A stretch of 64,000 nucleotides of DNA from Augochlora pura (lineage: Eukaryota; Arthropoda; Insecta; Hymenoptera; Halictidae): NCBI RefSeq assembly GCF_028453695.1, contig NC_135773.1:2666001-2730000 (forward strand), in the 5' to 3' direction. Position 1 is the stretch's first letter. Every line of letters starts with the position of its first letter. The translations under genes and the position numbers were made by a program. This document shows, in pieces, positions 13,638 through 27,082 of the stretch. The notes beneath the pieces were generated by a model that saw only the letters and a list, made by a program, of their open reading frames with translations, had not been told where the DNA came from and did not search any database.

Positions 13638-14123
13638 GCACTGGGTGTCACGGCGGTGTCGAGGACTCGTAAAACGCACAATGGCTCGGCCCGCACCGGC
13701 CCGACCGAGGAACAGGTGCGGGCCGGGCCCGGCTCGTAACGGTCGCGTCCATCGTCCCTTACGAAACGATCCGTGGCCACCCCTCGTTTCGGAGTCATTA
13801 AACCTCCCCTTCTTCCCGTATTCCCGTCGTCTTCGCGCTCGGAAACCGAGGAAATTTTCGGGAACGGCTGCTACGAGCTTCCTTTGTCTCGTAGACAATG
13901 TGGAATCGATCGGGGGAACGGGGATACTGTAGCGACTAGACTTTCTAAGTGTCAGGTGCATCTTCAAGAATTGGCGCGTGACTCGCAATGGTAATTTGTT
14001 AGCGTGAATATACTTATTGAAAGAAGTTTCTATAAAATTGTATGGATTATATTCGAAATTTAGCGATTTTATGGTTCAACTTATTCCATTGAAATTTGTT
14101 TCCAATGAATAATCGAGGCATAA

Positions 14124-14324
14124 TTAACTCTTTGCCCACGAAGCCACTTTAAGCAACTGTAGTATAGCACTTGGTACAATTTGTTATATGAGATTGAGTC
14201 TTGTGACTCGTAAAACTGTTATGCTTTTAATAGAAGGGTCTTTAATAATGTTAACATTATTTTGTTAATTATATAACAATTTTCATTGGCGCTTCAGAGG
14301 CGCTATTCGAGTGCGAAGAGTTAA
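14124..14324. mobile_element. TTAA-type MITE (CTCTTTGC ends)
   Basis: Left end TTAACTCTTTGCCCACGAAG; right end read inwards TTAACTCTTCGCACTCGAAT; TTAA at both edges. 201 bp, noncoding. The inside carries GAGTCTTGTGACTC followed by GTAAAACTGTTATGC, which aligns with the element at 50063-50311, so the two are members of one family. Older and shorter than that copy. Confidence 0.65.
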
Positions 14325-15639
14325 CAAAATAAATTTTAATTTGAAATTGATAGTTATCTCCAGATCACGATTTTTTTGAACGTCCCAGTATTGAACTAAG
14401 ACAGTGATCTGCGCATTCTTGTATTCTCGAGGTGTCTCCCGTTTGCTCTTTTAGATATCGCAGATACCTGCGCGCTAGTGCGACATAATTAGCACCAAAG
14501 GTCGGACAGTAGCGTCGAAGCACACAGTCCACCGGCAATTTCAGCGAGCAAATTCTCCGGTTTCGCACCGCAGGGAGGTGAAAACAATGGAAAGCCGTGT
14601 CGTTGCAATGTCCACGGATTCGCGGTTCAGCGAATCCGATAGCGATCTAAAACACCAGCGACGAATCGTTCCGGCGAGATTCGATCTTGATCGGCGTCCG
14701 GTCGCCGCTCCGCGACTGTTTCTCCTCCCGCATGACGAATTTCTAGAAAATCGATTCGACCGCTTCCGCCGGGACGCGGAAATTGAAAGAGCAAGCGACC
14801 GATCATCCATCGGACCTGCTGGCTTCTGCCGGAAGTGCGGCCATGCAGACGGGGCTTCTCGTTTCCGCGTTTCCCGACGATAAGCAATGCCAATCTTTAC
14901 TTTGATTAATTCGACACTATTCTATTAATTTTTCCAAGCACGAACAACAGTATGAAAATGAAAATTTGATCTGGCAGGTCGTCTAGATAATAGAGTAATT
15001 AGTAATTACTGATTAGTCATTCATACGCTGCACTGCCAGTTTAGATTAATCTATTTTAACGTGTGCTTTGTTTTATCTTATCTTCTTGTTTTATTTTATT
15101 ATATTACTATATAATGTACAAAGAAATGGGCCACCTGTAATTCGTAAGGAAACCAAATAAAGTAAATAAAGAATCTAGAAACATCGAGAACACGTAGTCA
15201 TTTCGTGGATCGATAGCAGGGTCAAAGAACATTAGTCATTAGAAAATCGCTTTGATTAATAGTAGAACTGACAATGGAAGGGGGGGAATAATCGGGAGCT
15301 CTGTTTGATGTCGAAGACAACAATCGGGAGTCGGGGGCAACTGTCCAGGTCAAAGGTAACGATCCGTTCGAGAAGAAAAAGTGGCTTTGTGCCGCGAGAA
15401 GGAGCCTGCCCTCTCGAGAGCACGAGCTTTGAGGGTTCTTAGCATTGGGTTTTTCTGCGCTCACTTTCGTTGGCCGCTCATTGTCGCGTTCGTCCGGACG
15501 AGAAGAAAAGACGAGTCACGGGATGAGTTATACGGGGAAACGACCTGCCGACCGATTACAGAGCGCCAGGGAATGAAAGACAAGCGACACTGCTAAGTGC
15601 CGGCTCATTACTTAAATGGTCCGCGATAACGGACATTGC

Positions 15640-15712
15640 CTTCTCTTTCTTCTCTTTTTTTTTCTTCTTCATTTTTTCGTGTTCCTTCTTCCGTTTCTTC
15701 TTTTTTCCCAAA
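15640..15712. repeat. Polypyrimidine tract
   Basis: A run of T/C-rich sequence (CTTTCTTCTC then long T runs) inside the large intron. Low complexity; no gene content. Confidence 0.7.
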
Positions 15713-16340
15713 CGTCATAAATTTCTTGAAACACGTCGACTCACCGAATCAGATTTCAAACTTACAAACGTGATCGCTAATGACCTTTGAGGGTCGATGC
15801 AATCGTGAAACACAAAACAGAAAAAAAGATTGAGTATCGCTCCGCTAGATCATGAAAAATTCGACGCAGCACGGCGTGTCAAAGATGCAGAATCTTTATG
15901 GGAAGCAGATAAAGAGAGGAATGCCAGTCGGAATTGAGTCATCATTACAAAGAGGTTACAAAATTAATGCTCGGTCTGTTATCTGATCGTCGGATTTCGG
16001 AGCGATGGCTGGCGCGAATGGCGCCGAGAAGGGGTGCCTCGGATGGTGAGCGAGGAGGGGGGGAGGGAGAGGAAGAGACGGGAACAGAGGTACATATATC
16101 CGACTGATCTGTAACTCGGCGATTTTATCTGTCATTAAAAAGTCCGTCTTGCCCGGTCGCCTCGTTCGTTTTTCATCGACGTCCCGGTTTAACGTTACAC
16201 GCGTGTCTGGTTTCTGTTCCCGGACGGTTTCGTGCGTCAGACCGGGTCCAAGCACACGCGTGATCCGCGGCCACTTCCATCTCCGTTCCTCAAGAACACA
16301 CCACTTGGCATTCCACGCCTTCGAATCCGCCGTCTGGAAT

Positions 16341-16424
16341 CCTTTTTTCTCTCTCCCTTTCTCCTTTTTTTCATCTCCCTCTCGCCTTCTACCTCCCTCC
16401 CTTCCCCTCCCCTCCTCTCCCCTC
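16341..16424. repeat. Polypyrimidine tract next to an assembly gap
   Basis: About 80 bp of nearly pure C/T (CCTTTTTTCTCTCTCCC and onwards), the kind of sequence that can form triplex DNA. It precedes a GC-rich patch and the 500-N gap starting at 16566. It may have hindered assembly. Confidence 0.7.
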
Positions 16425-16565
16425 GCGGCGCGGCGCGGCGGGCTAAACGAAATAAATTCGGTGACTGCGCCACCAATATCCGGATCTAGAAGGTGCGAGC
16501 CCCATCGACATCCCCGACGCCTTGTAATTTATTTGTCGGTTAATTTCGAGCGAACGACTCGGCGT

Positions 16566-17065
16566 NNNNNNNNNNNNNNNNNNNNNNNNNNNNNNNNNNN
16601 NNNNNNNNNNNNNNNNNNNNNNNNNNNNNNNNNNNNNNNNNNNNNNNNNNNNNNNNNNNNNNNNNNNNNNNNNNNNNNNNNNNNNNNNNNNNNNNNNNNN
16701 NNNNNNNNNNNNNNNNNNNNNNNNNNNNNNNNNNNNNNNNNNNNNNNNNNNNNNNNNNNNNNNNNNNNNNNNNNNNNNNNNNNNNNNNNNNNNNNNNNNN
16801 NNNNNNNNNNNNNNNNNNNNNNNNNNNNNNNNNNNNNNNNNNNNNNNNNNNNNNNNNNNNNNNNNNNNNNNNNNNNNNNNNNNNNNNNNNNNNNNNNNNN
16901 NNNNNNNNNNNNNNNNNNNNNNNNNNNNNNNNNNNNNNNNNNNNNNNNNNNNNNNNNNNNNNNNNNNNNNNNNNNNNNNNNNNNNNNNNNNNNNNNNNNN
17001 NNNNNNNNNNNNNNNNNNNNNNNNNNNNNNNNNNNNNNNNNNNNNNNNNNNNNNNNNNNNNNNNN
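16566..17065. other. Assembly gap (500 N)
   Basis: Run of exactly 500 N. The round length suggests a placeholder of arbitrary size, so nothing can be said about its content and distances across it are uncertain. Confidence 0.99.
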
Positions 17066-20000
17066 TAACTCAATGTTATAAGTCAATTTAGTTTCGACAG
17101 TGACTAAACTTCTCGATTACATCTGACGATCAGCTGTTTCAGTTATAATCTACGGTAAGCAATCGCGTGGAAATAGCGGCGAATTCCGTCGTAAAGATTC
17201 AAATTCAAATTTCTGCAATGAGTCGAACTGAAACGAGGATCTGCGCATCCCCACCACGCATGATCGGCCAGCCGGCGCGGTGGTGCGATCAGTCGGTTGG
17301 CGCGGCGGTTCAGTATGTGTTGACCGGTCGCACGACACAGTGGTCTTCGACGTGGGTTCTCTCTCCTGTGATCTACGAGACGCCGGCTCCTTTTTCTCCG
17401 TTGCTGGACCCCGCTTTGATCGTTAACACGGAACGGTTCACGGTCCCTGTGCGCGGTTCTCCGAGAGAAGAGCCTCGCGGAAAGTGTGCGCGCGGGTGGA
17501 TCGGCGCGGACGAATCGCGTCGCGGTCCAGCGAACACACAGGCCTCTCACGTGTGCGCGTTTGAATTTTCGAAAAGAGCGGGACCGATGTCCGCGGGTGT
17601 GTGGTTCTGTGTGTAAAACGGTGGTGCCTCGCATCCTGCACGCGGTGCATATTCCCGTCGTCGAAAACGTCGGCAGAGCCAGCGGAATGTGGCACGAGGT
17701 GAGTTAGCAGCCCGCCCGGTTTCGCTTACCGAGGCCAGGGACGGATCTCCGCGGGCCCTTTTCCTTTCCCTCGCGTTTCAGCCGGCCTCCTCTCCTAACC
17801 CTTTCGTTGTCTCGCGAGAGAGCTGTCTTTTGTCGCCGAGCGAAATCGCCGAATTCGATACGGAAACCACCGATATCATCCGGTACGTTTCTCCTTTTCA
17901 AATATCACAATATTTGAGATGTTAGCTCCGCATGATACTTTTATCCGATGCCGACTTGAATTAGGGAATGCATTTCATCGTTTTCTCTGGATGCATCCTT
18001 ATCATTTTTATGATTGGAAATTGTTGGGAAATCGGCCGCGCAACCGGCAAAGGTAAGGTTATGCTACCGGGAGAAACTCGGACAGATTTTCTATGAAAAT
18101 TGTTATTTATTGTCGTCTCGTTATTTAAATTACGACAGTCTTTCATTAAGACAAACAAATTTTTTAAAAGCCTGTCCATATCCATGAGTGACAGACCAAA
18201 ATGGACGGCACTAGATTTTGAAATTATGCATTAGAAATAACGTTTAATTATTTCTTATATGTTCTCAAAGGAAAACCAAAGTGGTTTAACGGTCTATTAA
18301 AATAATCGAAGAACAGTATCGACTGTTGAATCTACTCGATAAAGGCTGGTACATCGACTTTTTAAAAGATGATCGTTGGAACGGTCACGTGACCGCTTTC
18401 GTCGTATGTTTAACCTATTTTCCTTTTACATTTCTCAGATCTATAGCAGAATTTGATTGGAACGTTTCGAAATTATTACACATAGGTTATCGACTAATAA
18501 ACGATTTACGATGTCACCTTCGAAATTGCAATCAAGACAACAGTCTCGGTCTTCGAAATACGATCGATAAATACGTTACACGCCAACCGTTTTTTAGACA
18601 CCTTTCAAGATGTAACGCGTCTTAACGGTCTTCCAATCTTGCCAGAGTAAACTAAGACTATCCATATGATTTGCTATTTGTAAAATTTAACTTCTGGCTT
18701 GAACAGTTCTAAAATGATTCAATTAACATGGGTAGTTTGTTCTTGTAATTTAATTTGATATGTAGAATTTTGCAACTGACCGGACTCGAGATACATACGA
18801 CTAAAAAAATAATTGTTGTTTAGAGAACGATTGGCCATGAGTAGACTCCGTATACCTGGCGTCATAGGGCCACGAGCTGTTATCTGTTTAATTATGTTTA
18901 CACAGAACGCTAAAAATACTACTGTCTATTCGTTCGAGTTTCAACAGTGATCTATTGGTTTAAACACTTCGACAGCTTGTGGTCACAGGTGTCGGTGACT
19001 TCCGGTTCACGGGAACGCAACATTAACAATTCTTTTTTATTATCAATTCTATGATCGTCGTCTCTATCGAGAAAATGAAAAGTCACAGGAAAATTATTCA
19101 TCAGAAGAACAATCGGGAAGGAGAATTAATTTGCAAGACATTCATTCGACGAAAATGATTTTTAGGACAAATTAATTTTGCTGAGATTCCACGACAGTTC
19201 AATTCTCCATTCGGATAATAAATCCGAAGCGGTTCGGCGTAGTTCGTTTTCCATTTCCGCGGCTATCAACTTGCTTGAAAACATCATTTGTTTCATCGTG
19301 TTCACGATCTCGCCGAGTGAATAATTAACGCAAATGTGTCGAGGACACGTCGCGTCGCGGTGTTTATAATAGGATTGTAAAGATACTGGGTTAAGAGAGA
19401 GAGAGAGAGAGACACGGTCCAACAAAGATTAACGTTATCAGCGTCTGCAATAAATTCGAGGCACGCGCGAAATAGTTCATCGTTACAAGCGATAAGTGGA
19501 CGAACGGTCGAAATGGTTCGCAGAATTCCAGTCGTGTGTCGAGCAGACACTGTTCCAGGCAAATGGTTCATAGTTGGCATAAATAATGGGGTCACGTACA
19601 AGATTAGCCAGCTCCCTTACGTCATTCCCCACAACTTCGGTCTCTTTGTTGTGTTTCGGCGCACACGCGCCGCACGGTTGTCCCGCAACGAGAAAAAAAA
19701 AATTATTTCTCCCGACAGCGAAGTATGCGCGGAATTTTCCGGAACCCAAGACCTAATTTTTTACAAATGTTTTTTTCCATATCTCTCAATTCCCTTCCTC
19801 GTCGTAGCCACGAAGTTAATCGCCAAACTGTTTTCGTCGAAAGCACAGGTGCGTCTGGCTCACCGATTAAACGCACAATGCGACTCAATGATTCGCGATA
19901 ATCCTTTCGATCGCGTGAATAGTGGATAATTTCATTCTCCGTCTGTTTATTTACATTGGCGGAGCAGGGGGCACGTGTACGCAGCATTGAAAGCGAATCG

Positions 20001-20548
20001 AACACGGGCGGACAATGAGAAAGAAGTTCAATCGAACACGTGTTCCGTTTGACTACCAAGATCTCTTTCTGTGTAGGTGTACCGAGTATTATGTACTCGA
20101 CAACGACGCTGTGTGCATTCATCGCGCTACGCAATAAAACCATTATCACCATCGCATTATCGGAAATCTGATAACGATTTATTTCACGCTCGATGGCTGT
20201 TGCTCGAGTGCAATTTGTTTAAACTTTTGATTATATAATTTTGATCACGACCTTATAATACTTTAATGCTAATTTCTTTTATGTCACATTAAAACAATTT
20301 CAGTATCTATGAACATAATAATCGATGGAGTAAAAACCCTTAAACTGATCTATCATTTTCTCATAGCCACAGCGAATCGAATTAAAGCTTCCTTCGACTT
20401 GGAAGAGATTAATAACTAGACTGCGAATTTTATGCATTTCTGCCGAGAACGAGTGGATCCAAAGCAAAATATTTAAATCGTTCGAAGAATTTAAAAAAAA
20501 TGTTATATTAGAGCAAAATTAGAAGGCAATAATTACCAACATCAATTA

Positions 20549-20648
20549 NNNNNNNNNNNNNNNNNNNNNNNNNNNNNNNNNNNNNNNNNNNNNNNNNNNN
20601 NNNNNNNNNNNNNNNNNNNNNNNNNNNNNNNNNNNNNNNNNNNNNNNN
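20549..20648. other. Assembly gap (100 N)
   Basis: Run of 100 N in the large intron. A CTAGACTGCGAATTTTATGC end at about 20417, 130 bp to the left, suggests that the other end of a MITE may be hidden in or near the gap. Confidence 0.99.
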
Positions 20649-23600
20649 CGCACGATATGTAGCGTTTCGAAAAAGAAAACTATTTTCGAGATACAGTGAT
20701 ACGGGCTGACTCGATTTCCTAAATGATGATATTTAGCAGTAATGCTAGATGGTTATTTCTAGTCAAGGCACGTTTCCCTGATCCTGGCAGTCCCTTTCAC
20801 GCGAAGACTGCACCTAACTCGGTGGTCCTAACCGTACACCGTGTCGAATTACGACCGAGAGACATCCTTTTGCCGTCAGCATCGTCATAAATTTTCTTCG
20901 AACTGTTCTGCTTGACTAGAACACGAGAGAGTGGAGCCCCTAGCCACCCGTCAGCCATATTCGTTTCCGCTAATTAGACATTGGTGAGAAATGGATGGCC
21001 AGGCTCGTGTTTCACGCGCCATTATTAGACCGGCGATCTTTCTGCCGGCTAAAAAAGTCATTCGCATCGGTCGCAAGACGGGGAAATTAAACGAAGCACG
21101 CTTTCGATCGTTTACAAAAATTCGGAGTAATTTAATTTGTTCTTTGAACGACCACTGCCGGACGTCCGCGTTTTTGTAAACGAACGTTTCAATTTATTGA
21201 GCCCGTGAGGAATTTCCTGCGGCACATGGGAGATAATAAGGCACCTAATTGTGAGTATAATGAACATTATTGGTTTCTCCCCTTCATACCTCACATTCCT
21301 TATAACAAAATGAAATGAAATAAAATAAAATATAATTTGTATACAACTACAATAAAGAGGTCTAAAGGCTGCAACAAGCTAGGAAGGAATTTTATATCTG
21401 ACCAAGGGAAGTCATAAAAATATAAACTATAAAAGTAATCGTTGGAATAATTTTTCATCTGATTGGAAATCATCGTGCAAGTGTCGGCTTTTGCAGAACA
21501 ATCTAAAACTATAGCAATCGGATAGAGATTGGTTGTAAACGGTTCCATTACACTTCCGTGAAGCTGAAAAACATTTTGATACGAGAACTTTCGAATTGCA
21601 AAGATGCAATGTAAGCGTGCAGGATCCACGGTCCGCTAATAAATCAGAGTTTGCATTGTCGCGATGGCTCGTTCGCGAACAATGCGCAATTACCATTTTC
21701 GGCGGGGGTGTGTCGATGCAAAAAAAAAAAATAGCTTGTAAACAACGGAATCGGTAATTGTTCTGTGTCCCCCCCCGACGCCGTGGGCTCCTCGGTTTCC
21801 TACATTTCTGCGTTGGGTGGCGTTTGGGCGTAGCTCGTGGGCTTGTCGGTCGCGCGGTCGAACAGTTTCGCAAGCGAGCGCTTGCATTTCCTCGGGAACG
21901 AAACGCGTTCCGTGCCGATATCGAATCGTGATCTTGTATGCGATACTTAGCGCCATTGTACCGAACAAGAAAACTCGAAATAGATTCGAATGCTTCGCTT
22001 CGCCGGCTCGGGAACGATCGATGCCTGACATATACACTGACTACCGCGGGTTTTTCTTACGGAGAGCTGCGCGCACTCTCGTCCAGTCGCGAATTTACCG
22101 AACCAAAGTCTCTCAAGTTGTGCTACGAAACACTTCGGGGGGGTCGTTTCTCGTTTCAATTTCTGCTCTGTTTCATTCATTTCTAATCCTACTGTTCAAG
22201 AGACGAAGGTGCGGACACACGATTGTTGAATTGCCTGGGAATACGATTAAGCCGGAAGTTGATTCTAGAACCTCGTTCATTATAGTATCCATTTGTTATA
22301 GGATACATTAATTGACATTCGTAAACAGAAGATTTATTTTAAACTGCACATCGTCACGTGTCCGTTACTTTCGCTGACATGAGAAAAATGTGTCAGGAGA
22401 GCTTTGTTCGGTTCAAGCTCACAATATTGCTCTTTCCTCCCTCGAAAAAATTTCTTAAAGAACATTCAAAGGTCACAGGTTACTTAATAGTTAGTCAATA
22501 ATTTTATCCAAATTTACTTTATTTTAGTTGGTCGTAATATAGGAATAGTTTTTGAAATGTTTTTCCTGTTTCTTACTCGATCTACGTATTGTCGTTTAGA
22601 TCTTGTTAATAACAATAAATTTTATTGGTTTCTTTACAGATTCTAAATGGTCTAGATCTTGTTGCAATAATCACAGATCAATAAATCACATCTCGGTAAT
22701 GATCTGTAAAATTAGCAGAGGAAAGGGAAGGAATCCTGGAAGTACATATCTGCAGTTCAATTATCGGCCGAAAGTGGCCGAGAAAGCGTAACGAACCCTA
22801 AGAACGCATTAATTCCACGATTCTCCCATCTCCGGTGTAAATTGGTCCGTGTTCCCCGGAAACGGCAGCAACTAGAGGCCGCTGGTGATTTTCTGCATAT
22901 CCGTTCGCAACCGCCGCCGCCGCCAGCCGGTCACTGACTCTAAGCAGCCTCTATGTAGTCGCTCGGGTCAATTAATAGTACACCCCGGCCGTAAACGTAG
23001 ACGAACACCCAGCTGCGTCAACAAATCTATTTCCCAAAAATATTACCGTCCCGCAGACGAACCACCTATCCCTGGAGAAATTCGCTCCTCGATTTTCTCC
23101 GATATTCTGCACCGAGTTACGGAACTCACGAAATACGGATCGGGAATATTGTTCTTCAACCCTTTGCAGTATCAACTCGAAATCCAAGATACGCGTTTTG
23201 AAAAATTATAAAATACTTATAGTTTTTAAATAGAAACAAAAATATTACATTCTCGAGTTCTACTTTTTCTTTTTTCTCTATAAAAATCACTCGGAAATTT
23301 TCGCGGAATTCCGTCACTGTCCCGAAGATTTAAAAAAATGAAAAACTGAAACAATTAAAGAACATAAAAATACCATTGTCCTCTGTGTAATTGCTAAATC
23401 TGGGAATCAATGGAGATAATTGTCAGCTCGCTGTTGACAGAATCGCGAGAGAAATTGGGAGGATTGATTACCGTCGCGACGGTGTTCGACGCGTTAATCT
23501 GTCGGGGGCTGTAGCAAATGGGAGACGTTCTATGCGTAACGGGAGGCTTCGAGGGACACTTAGGCGCGATTTGTCAGCCGCCGAAAGTGTGACTAGCAGC

Positions 23601-24139
23601 AGCCAGTCCGGGGGCTGCTGGTTCCATTCAAGCAGATCTCGTTGATCTCCGCCGAGCAGGAAGGGAGGTCCCTTGCCCTTTGATTCGGTGTACGAGCCTC
23701 TGCTCCATTCATAATCGCGAGGCTGGTGTACGCGCGACAACACACGGCAACCGACAAAACCGTCTGAGCCTATTCAACCGGCACCGTCAAATAGTTTCCC
23801 TCGCGAAGATGAATGGAGATAACGATCGGCGTACCGACCCACGCGGCGACCATAGTTTTCGACGATCCTTCGCCTAGGAAATGGATCCTTGAACACCGCC
23901 GCTATACGCAACGCTGCCGATCGAAGCCTAAATTACCTGGCACTTGACGACATTTTTGAGGATTTTTGGTAGCCGCACATTATTCCTATCGAAAACTTCT
24001 TTGGATAGCTAATACAATAGAGCCTCGATTATCCGTATCACCAATATCTGTTTTATTAGATTTAATGCTTTTATGTCAACAATGATTAAAGACGGAAGAA
24101 AATTCGTGGCTTCTGGCTCGTCTTTATTTTGCATAAACA

Positions 24140-24399
24140 TTAACCCTTAGCGGTCCGATGTCGAGTATGACTCGACACAGATACGAACTCCAATGTTCAT
24201 CGATAGACTCTATGCTACCATTATACTTGGCCAAAAATGAATTATTATGCAATGTCATTTAACTGGAACAATAATGACTAATAGAAAAGAGATACCTTTC
24301 GTAAGGAAGTCACGAAAATTAAGGATTCGACAAAATTCAAAATAAACAGTACCAAGCGGATAAGGGCTCGCGAAATTTGCCCGGACCGCAAAGGGTTAA
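24140..24399. mobile_element. TTAA-type MITE (GCGGTCCG ends)
   Basis: Left end TTAACCCTTAGCGGTCCG; right end read inwards TTAACCCTTTGCGGTCCG, a nearly perfect 18-bp inverted repeat with TTAA at both edges. Just inside the left end is a hairpin, TGTCGAGT-atg-ACTCGACA (8-bp arms, 3-nt loop). 260 bp, noncoding. One of the best-preserved copies in the window. Confidence 0.75.
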
Positions 24400-24823
24400 A
24401 ATATTTATAATACGTAGAAGTGGTAGAAAATTGAAAGACAGTTTTTTCAGCTTTAAAGCGGGCAGGCTGATCCACTGATTGGCACGCGTGCTTGTGCGGT
24501 GGCGTTCCAGCCTAAATTCGCCGAGAAGGACACGAGCACTATTCGGTTCGCGACAACAAACACATAATGAATGCGGTAACTTTTCGGGGCGAATTCTGGA
24601 GCACTTGGCGCACGCGAAATACGGGTCACAGCGCCGCCCCGGTATTTATTGTCAAAATCGGCGACCCGATCTTAATGACCGGCGGACACGCCATTCGTGG
24701 GCCACTCTCGACCACGCTCCCTTGGCTCAATGTTTCTTTTCATCTGTTGCGGGAGAGTATGGTTTTTAACGACCGCGAGAAGGGCCTCTTGTGGTCGAAT
24801 TCCCATGGCTTCGGTTTCTTTTC

Positions 24824-24843
24824 TTTTTTTTTTTTTTTTTTTT
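24824..24843. repeat. T20 homopolymer
   Basis: Twenty T in a row in the large intron; length may be affected by sequencing error. Confidence 0.85.
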
Positions 24844-26370
24844 CTTCCCCCGACCGATTTTTGTCCGAGATCCTTACAGGGCGCCCATCAACTTCACGAA
24901 GTCGAGGGCAATCATCTCGGGCTCACAGTGCCGCCGCTGTTTTCATCGCAACCGCGGCACTTTCTTCTTATTCTATGTATTTATTCTCCGAAGGCGGACA
25001 TCTTTATGGCACGCGCAAACATATAAATTCTACGAGAATTACAACCGTTCGTTGCTATATAGCGTGCATAATATGTAACTCAATCCCAACCTCTGACAGT
25101 CTTGACACTTTATTTACCGCAAGCCTGTTAACCCTCGACCGTCCCTTGTTTCCACGGCATAATCTGCTCTTGTGATATCAAACTGACACAATGATACAGG
25201 ATGAATAATGCGACACACGAGATAATTAATTTCGTGAATTCCTTCTCTGGCACGTTTACACATCCCAGAAATGTTAAAAAGACCGAATGGAAAAGAATAT
25301 TGAATTGTATTTTATCGAATGTTAGAAGACAAGAGAATTTTTAGAGATTGCTTCAAATAATTTATTGAACTGTAGACAAAATTGTTGACCATATATATAT
25401 ACCTGTTCGTCAAAGAATAATTATAAAAAACTGAACAAGATGTGCATTAGATTCGAATGATGTAAAAGTCGTTTCGGTCTCGCAAAAGTCCAAGCGAAGC
25501 GAACGCTGACGTCTGCAGAACCGTCATTGAAGCGGTTCGGCGGAGACGTGTCGGAAAACGCGGGGACTCGCGCGTGGCAGACAGTCGGCCGTAATTTGGC
25601 ACGCGTCCGCATGAATTTCGCGGAGCTGTGCCGGTATCGCGGGACATTCTCGGAAGACAGCGAAAGGGAATAGAACCGGCTCGGTTGTCCCGGAATACAC
25701 GCGGACGCGGAAGGTTAAATTTACGCTGGCGGATCGGAGATCTTGGAAGGCCGGGTGACGGAGGAATTAGTCTAGGATGATTTCACCGGTGATGCACGGT
25801 GCACTTGAAACGCATCCAAGAAGGTCGCCGACCTCGAAAAAGACGGTAGCAACGGCTCCGTGGGAATCTCTCATTGTGGCTGGTTCGGATCAGGCTTGTT
25901 TTAAAATCAGCACGTAGCCGTGGATTCGTTGGTTTTTGCGCGGGAACTGGCGCGGCGCGCCGCGACTCGGCTCGATCGCCGATCCTCTCGATCCCGCCGC
26001 GCCAAAGAAACCGTACGCTCGCGTGGCAATGCGAAAACCCCCCGTGAAAAATGAAGACGGACGACCCGTGACCCCATGGGACCGCCTCGTTCGTTAGCCG
26101 GCCGTGCACGACCGCGTAAACCTCTATTAGCCATAGAAATTAGCTCTTCCCGATTAATGCAAATAGTCTTCCGCTGTTTTACGGCCGGCCGACCACCGTC
26201 GCGCAGTGTGCAGAAACGCTCGAACAGCGAACAGTAATATCGCAAATCCTAAATCCAGTAGCCAAAGCGCTGCTGGCATTTGAACGGTAATCGATACTTT
26301 TTGGAGAACTCGACAACAAAGTTTCCCAATCAACTGTTTAGAAATAGACTCGACACGCTATCAGTAATTA

Positions 26371-26590
26371 CTAGACTGCAGATTTCACGAATTCGTGCTA
26401 CAATCGAGTAGTTGCAATTTAAAACTATAGAACAATCCAAAAATTCCCGATTATTTTCAATCTATTGAAATTGTTTAAAAAAAACAAATCGAAAGAACAA
26501 ATCGGATTGTCAAAAGTTTTAAAAATTCACAAATATTGGAACAACAAATGTCGAGTCTTATTTCAGTTTGCATAAACGTCCGGAGTCTAG
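26371..26590. mobile_element. MITE with CTAGACTGC ends, copy 2
   Basis: Begins CTAGACTGCAGATTT and ends GTCCGGAGTCTAG. The flanks are TAATTA on both sides, so the inverted repeat may extend into the flank or TAATTA may be part of the target. 220 bp, noncoding. Same family as 2579-2736. Confidence 0.65.
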
Positions 26591-26936
26591 TAATTATGTA
26601 CCATGGTCGGTAACGTCGATTATTTCCTTCGAAGAGGCAGCGAGATGAAAGAGGTTCGGCCAGGGGTTCGTTCGATCGCTACAACAATAAATTGAACTGG
26701 TGTGCGGTTGAGTAAACGGGATTCCAACGAACGATCCTGCGATTTAATTGGACCAAATTAGATTGAGCGGTGGGCCGCAGTGTTCGGGATCATGCGAGAT
26801 CATGGTGGCCGCGATGGAAGCCAATGGAACGTTGCACGTTTCGACGAATTCGGCGAGAGCAGTGCGAAGTCGTCTGGAAATTCGACGAAGTTTGCCGCGG
26901 CGGACTTGTTAACTTCAAATATTTGAAGCGTCGAAG

Positions 26937-27082
26937 TTTCACACTTCTTCTTACTTCTTTCCACTTCTTCGCACTTCTTTGTACTTCTTTACAATTCTTC
27001 CTACTTTTTTACACTTCTTCCTACTTTTTTTTAGTCTTCTTTGTACTTCTTTGTACACGTTGGCACTTCTGTGCGCTTCTTC
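26937..27082. repeat. CTTCTT-rich minisatellite
   Basis: Diverged tandem units of about 12-14 bp around CACTTCTTNNTA, pyrimidine-rich on the plus strand. It ends about 260 bp before coding exon 2 at 27340. The open frame through it encodes a Phe/Leu-rich string that is a by-product of composition. Confidence 0.75.

Noticed and set aside
22885..23211. 108-codon plus-strand frame in the large intron
   Set aside because: Basic, repeat-free, but no recognisable motif or good splice sites at its borders; treated as chance.
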